Shown in pieces: positions 61,893 to 64,000 of a DNA stretch of 64,000 nucleotides. The notes below the pieces were generated by a model, which saw nothing but the letters and a program-made list of their open reading frames with translations, was not told the DNA's origin and made no database searches. A program made the position numbers and the translations under genes. The stretch comes from Leyella lascolaii (GTDB taxonomy: Bacteria > Bacteroidota > Bacteroidia > Bacteroidales > Bacteroidaceae). The first letter of the stretch is position 1, and every line of letters starts with the position of its first letter. The stretch covers positions 316,678 to 380,677 of the forward strand of contig NZ_LT556036.1 in NCBI RefSeq assembly GCF_900079775.1, written 5' to 3'.

Positions 61893-63049
61893 AGATAGAA
61901 ATCAAGGAACGTAAGCTGACGGAAGGCAAAAGAGCCTTATATCTGGAATACTACGAGACTGGCTTCCGCAAGAGAGAAAACTTGCACCTCTATCTCTTGC
62001 CCGATGATGCCGTTGGTGCTGCAAAGCACAATCGGCTTACATACAACAAGGCTATGGAGATGCGAGCAGAGCGCATCCTCACCCCTCCTGTATTGGAGAA
62101 AGAGAATGCCAAAAGCGAAGAACAAGGCAACGGCTTGACTTGGCTACAATGGTGCGATGACTATATCAAATGGTCTGTTGATTGTGGCAACTGCAAGAAG
62201 ATGATAGGTCATAAGAATGTTGTCCGCAAGCGTATCGCCACTTATCTGCGAAGAGTAGACAAGAAAGACATCCTGCTGAAAGATGTCAGTAAAGATGAAA
62301 TTTGCGGTCTTTTTGATTATATGCGCAACAAGTATCGCAACAAACGCCAAATCAAGACCAACGGAGGACGGTTGGCTGATTACTCATTACTGTTGTTTGA
62401 GGAAACTATCAAAGCGATATTTAACAAGGCTATGCGTGAAGGACTTGTAAAATTCAATCCTGTACACAGTCTAAACAAGTTGGAACGCTTCCATGCTCCT
62501 GACAAACATAGAGAGTATCTTACGCCAGAAGAACTCACACGTTTCCTGGCGGTGGAAGCTGAATGTGAGAATGAACGAACCGTACAACTGGCATTTGGCT
62601 TATCATCCATGACTGCCCTTCGCCTTGGCGATATGCAGCATCTAAGGTGGTGTGATATTAAAATGATAGATGGCGTGCCGACAATCAGCATCATACAGCG
62701 AAAGACAAAGCGTCCTGCCATTATTCCGCTCAATGAAATGGCGCAATCGTTGTTGCCACCTCGGACGGATGACAATCCGGAAAGTCTTGTGTTTCACCTT
62801 GTCAAGAAGTCAGACAACGTATCGAAATACGTAAGAAGACTTAAAGAAAAGGCTGGCATAGAAAAGGATTTGACCTACCATTGCTCACGGTATACGACAG
62901 CATCGTTGGCTATCTCTGCAGGAGCAGATATATCAGCAGTGAAGGATGTTTTGGGACATGGAAGCATAACTTCAACCGAAGTTTATGCAAAAGTGGCTCT
63001 TGAAAAGAAGATAGAGGCGGTCAATCTGTTTAATGGCGTGTTTGATTGA
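61889..63049 (+). CDS. tyrosine recombinase, second of a tandem pair
   Basis: A 386-residue homolog of the upstream recombinase with the same domain order (RALYLEYYETGFRKRENLHL at the start) and catalytic motifs MTALRLGDMQHLRW, YHCSRYTTASLA, and LGHGSITSTEVYAKVA. All key residues are present. It probably acts jointly with the first one, each recognising one half of the exchange. Confidence 0.9.
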   Translation: MKIEIKERKLTEGKRALYLEYYETGFRKRENLHLYLLPDDAVGAAKHNRLTYNKAMEMRAERILTPPVLEKENAKSEEQGNGLTWLQWCDDYIKWSVDCGNCKKMIGHKNVVRKRIATYLRRVDKKDILLKDVSKDEICGLFDYMRNKYRNKRQIKTNGGRLADYSLLLFEETIKAIFNKAMREGLVKFNPVHSLNKLERFHAPDKHREYLTPEELTRFLAVEAECENERTVQLAFGLSSMTALRLGDMQHLRWCDIKMIDGVPTISIIQRKTKRPAIIPLNEMAQSLLPPRTDDNPESLVFHLVKKSDNVSKYVRRLKEKAGIEKDLTYHCSRYTTASLAISAGADISAVKDVLGHGSITSTEVYAKVALEKKIEAVNLFNGVFD

Positions 63050-63074
63050 GACATACAGCAGGGAGCGAACAATG

Positions 63075-63098
63075 GGGAAGTCTTACTTCTTCCCTTTT
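63075..63098 (+). terminator. hairpin terminator behind the recombinase pair
   Basis: GGGAAG (63075-63080) pairs with CTTCCC (63089-63094) and is followed by TTTT (63095-63098). It ends the two-gene transcript. Confidence 0.7.
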
Positions 63099-63207
63099 GT
63101 TGGTAAATTACCGTCAGGCTGTATTCAAAAAATGCTTGTGTTCAAATAAATCTGCAAGACTTATCTGGACACAGGCTTTTTCATGTTCAATTTAATCTTT
63201 GATATAG

Positions 63208-63852
63208 ATGACAACAGGAGTAATATACGCTCGTGTCTCCAGTCTTGATGACAGACAGAGTACGGAAAGACAGGTCAAGGACTTGTCGGAGTATGCAAAA
63301 TATAAGGGTATCGAAGTCTGCAAGGTCTTTGAGGAACACATCTCTGGCGCAAAGAAAAATGATGAGCGTCCAGTGTTGTGTGAGGCAATGGAATACTGCA
63401 AGGCAAACCGCATTGGAATCCTACTTGTCAGCGAGCTGTCAAGATTGGGTCGCAATGCGTTTGAGGTGCTTGCCTCTGTCAAGGAACTCATAGACTGTGG
63501 CATTAACCTCTACATACAAAAGGAACAACTTACATTATTGGACGAAGAAGGACATCCGTCCCTCTTTGCCCCGATAATGATAGCCACGCTTTCGACCTGT
63601 GCGCAATTGGAACGTGATAATATCTCATTCCGATTGCAGTCAGGACGGAAGCAGTATATAGAGAAAGGTGGGAAACTCGGACGCAAGGTAGGCTCTGTAA
63701 AAACGGTAGAACAGATGAAAGCCGAATATAGGGAAGTAATAAGTCTGCTCCGCAAGGGGTATTCCATTCGGGATGTGGCAAAGTTGAGTGGTAAAGGGGT
63801 AAGTACCGTACAACGAGTGAAGCGATTATTAAAAGTACAATCAACGCAATAA
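63208..63852 (+). CDS. serine site-specific recombinase (resolvase/invertase)
   Basis: A 214-residue protein: catalytic Ser in TTGVIYARVSSLDDRQSTE, then RIGILLVSELSRLGRNAFEV and the long E-helix. The C-terminal helix-turn-helix is YSIRDVAKLSGKGVSTVQRV. Size and layout match small resolvase/invertases, the class that includes Mpi, the master invertase of capsule promoters in Bacteroides fragilis. Here it lies behind two tyrosine recombinases, so it may belong to that element. Acting on the capsule cassettes is only a possibility. Confidence 0.85.
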   Translation: MTTGVIYARVSSLDDRQSTERQVKDLSEYAKYKGIEVCKVFEEHISGAKKNDERPVLCEAMEYCKANRIGILLVSELSRLGRNAFEVLASVKELIDCGINLYIQKEQLTLLDEEGHPSLFAPIMIATLSTCAQLERDNISFRLQSGRKQYIEKGGKLGRKVGSVKTVEQMKAEYREVISLLRKGYSIRDVAKLSGKGVSTVQRVKRLLKVQSTQ

Positions 63853-64000
63853 TACTATTGATTTTACGTTCTTTTCAAAGAATGGGGTTGTGCAATAGTG
63901 GCTTAAAGGCTAAAAGCACTACCTTTGCATACAATAATAAAAAATAACGCAATGAAATGATCAAAATATTTAAAGACAATGAAAAGAATTATCGATAGTA
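63853..64000 (+). promoter_or_regulatory. -7 box at the window edge
   Basis: TACCTTTG (63920-63927) fits TAnnTTTG on the + strand. A very short frame at 63957-63998 ends before the window edge, so the first gene driven by this promoter is outside the window or is a leader peptide. Confidence 0.45.

Noticed and set aside
63957..63998. 13-codon frame at the right edge
   Set aside because: Too short to support as a gene; could be a leader peptide of a gene beyond the window.
1..64000. CRISPR arrays, tRNA or rRNA genes
   Set aside because: No regularly spaced direct repeats, no cloverleaf sequences and no rRNA-like stretches were recognised on either strand.

Overview
The window looks like chromosomal DNA of a gut Bacteroidales bacterium (Bacteroides, Phocaeicola or Parabacteroides type). 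The evidence is a CTn-type conjugation operon (TraJ-K-L-M-N-O order), an UpxY-type capsule antiterminator, repeated TAnnTTTG-like -7 promoter boxes, Bacteroidales tyrosine recombinases, and low-GC capsule genes set among higher-GC transfer genes. No rRNA, tRNA or CRISPR array was seen.

Layout. (1) 1-19.7 kb: a C-terminal fragment of a DUF1848 gene and a small ORF on the + strand, then a long leftward operon (16.6 -> 1.1 kb) of conjugation accessory genes: DUF4099-like proteins, a toprim primase-like protein, a PH-domain membrane protein, two secreted helical paralogs, a frame-broken M23 protein, an ArdC-like/DUF3945/MutS-I protein, a glucosaminidase, a tandem OB-fold protein and an ArdC antirestriction protein. 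An AlbA_2/ATPase gene with a 13-bp tandem repeat and an M23 peptidase follow. (2) 19.9-25.9 kb: a scarred stretch with a YjbH-like gene carrying a nonsense codon, a relic of a fucose permease, a Septu-like HNH + AAA ATPase defence pair, and a second fucose permease broken by a frameshift. (3) 25.9-50.4 kb: a leftward capsular polysaccharide locus. Its order from the promoter is upxY, a small ORF, WecA-like initiating transferase, Wza, Wzc, CpsB-type phosphatase, a small ORF plus an HD-phosphohydrolase read in frame into UDP-glucose dehydrogenase, UDP-glucuronate epimerase, Wzx, LbH acetyltransferase, Wzy, two GT2, an acyltransferase, cupin, GT10 fucosyltransferase, beta-propeller protein, a second acyltransferase, GT2, gmd, fcl, a nucleotidyltransferase-GHMP kinase and a mutarotase. 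(4) 50.5-51.3 kb: two tandem invertible promoter cassettes, both pointing away from the capsule genes in this assembly. (5) 51.5-60.5 kb: a tyrosine recombinase, a VirD4-type coupling ATPase, a lipoprotein, and traO-N-M-L-K-J. (6) 60.5-64 kb: two tandem tyrosine recombinases and a serine recombinase on the + strand, next to a traJ whose 5' end looks disrupted.

How it fits together. The capsule locus lies between two blocks of conjugation genes transcribed in the same direction, so it is either cargo of a conjugative element or a nested insertion into one. Its expression appears to be controlled at several levels: two DNA-inversion promoters (both OFF), UpxY antitermination, and two acyltransferase genes broken at poly-G tracts (G7 and G10), each restored by losing one G. 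A Septu-like pair and an HD dNTPase-like domain lie in the same transcription direction, so surface variation and intracellular defence may share one unit. Several frame breaks lie at homopolymers, and sequencing error must be excluded before they are treated as biology.
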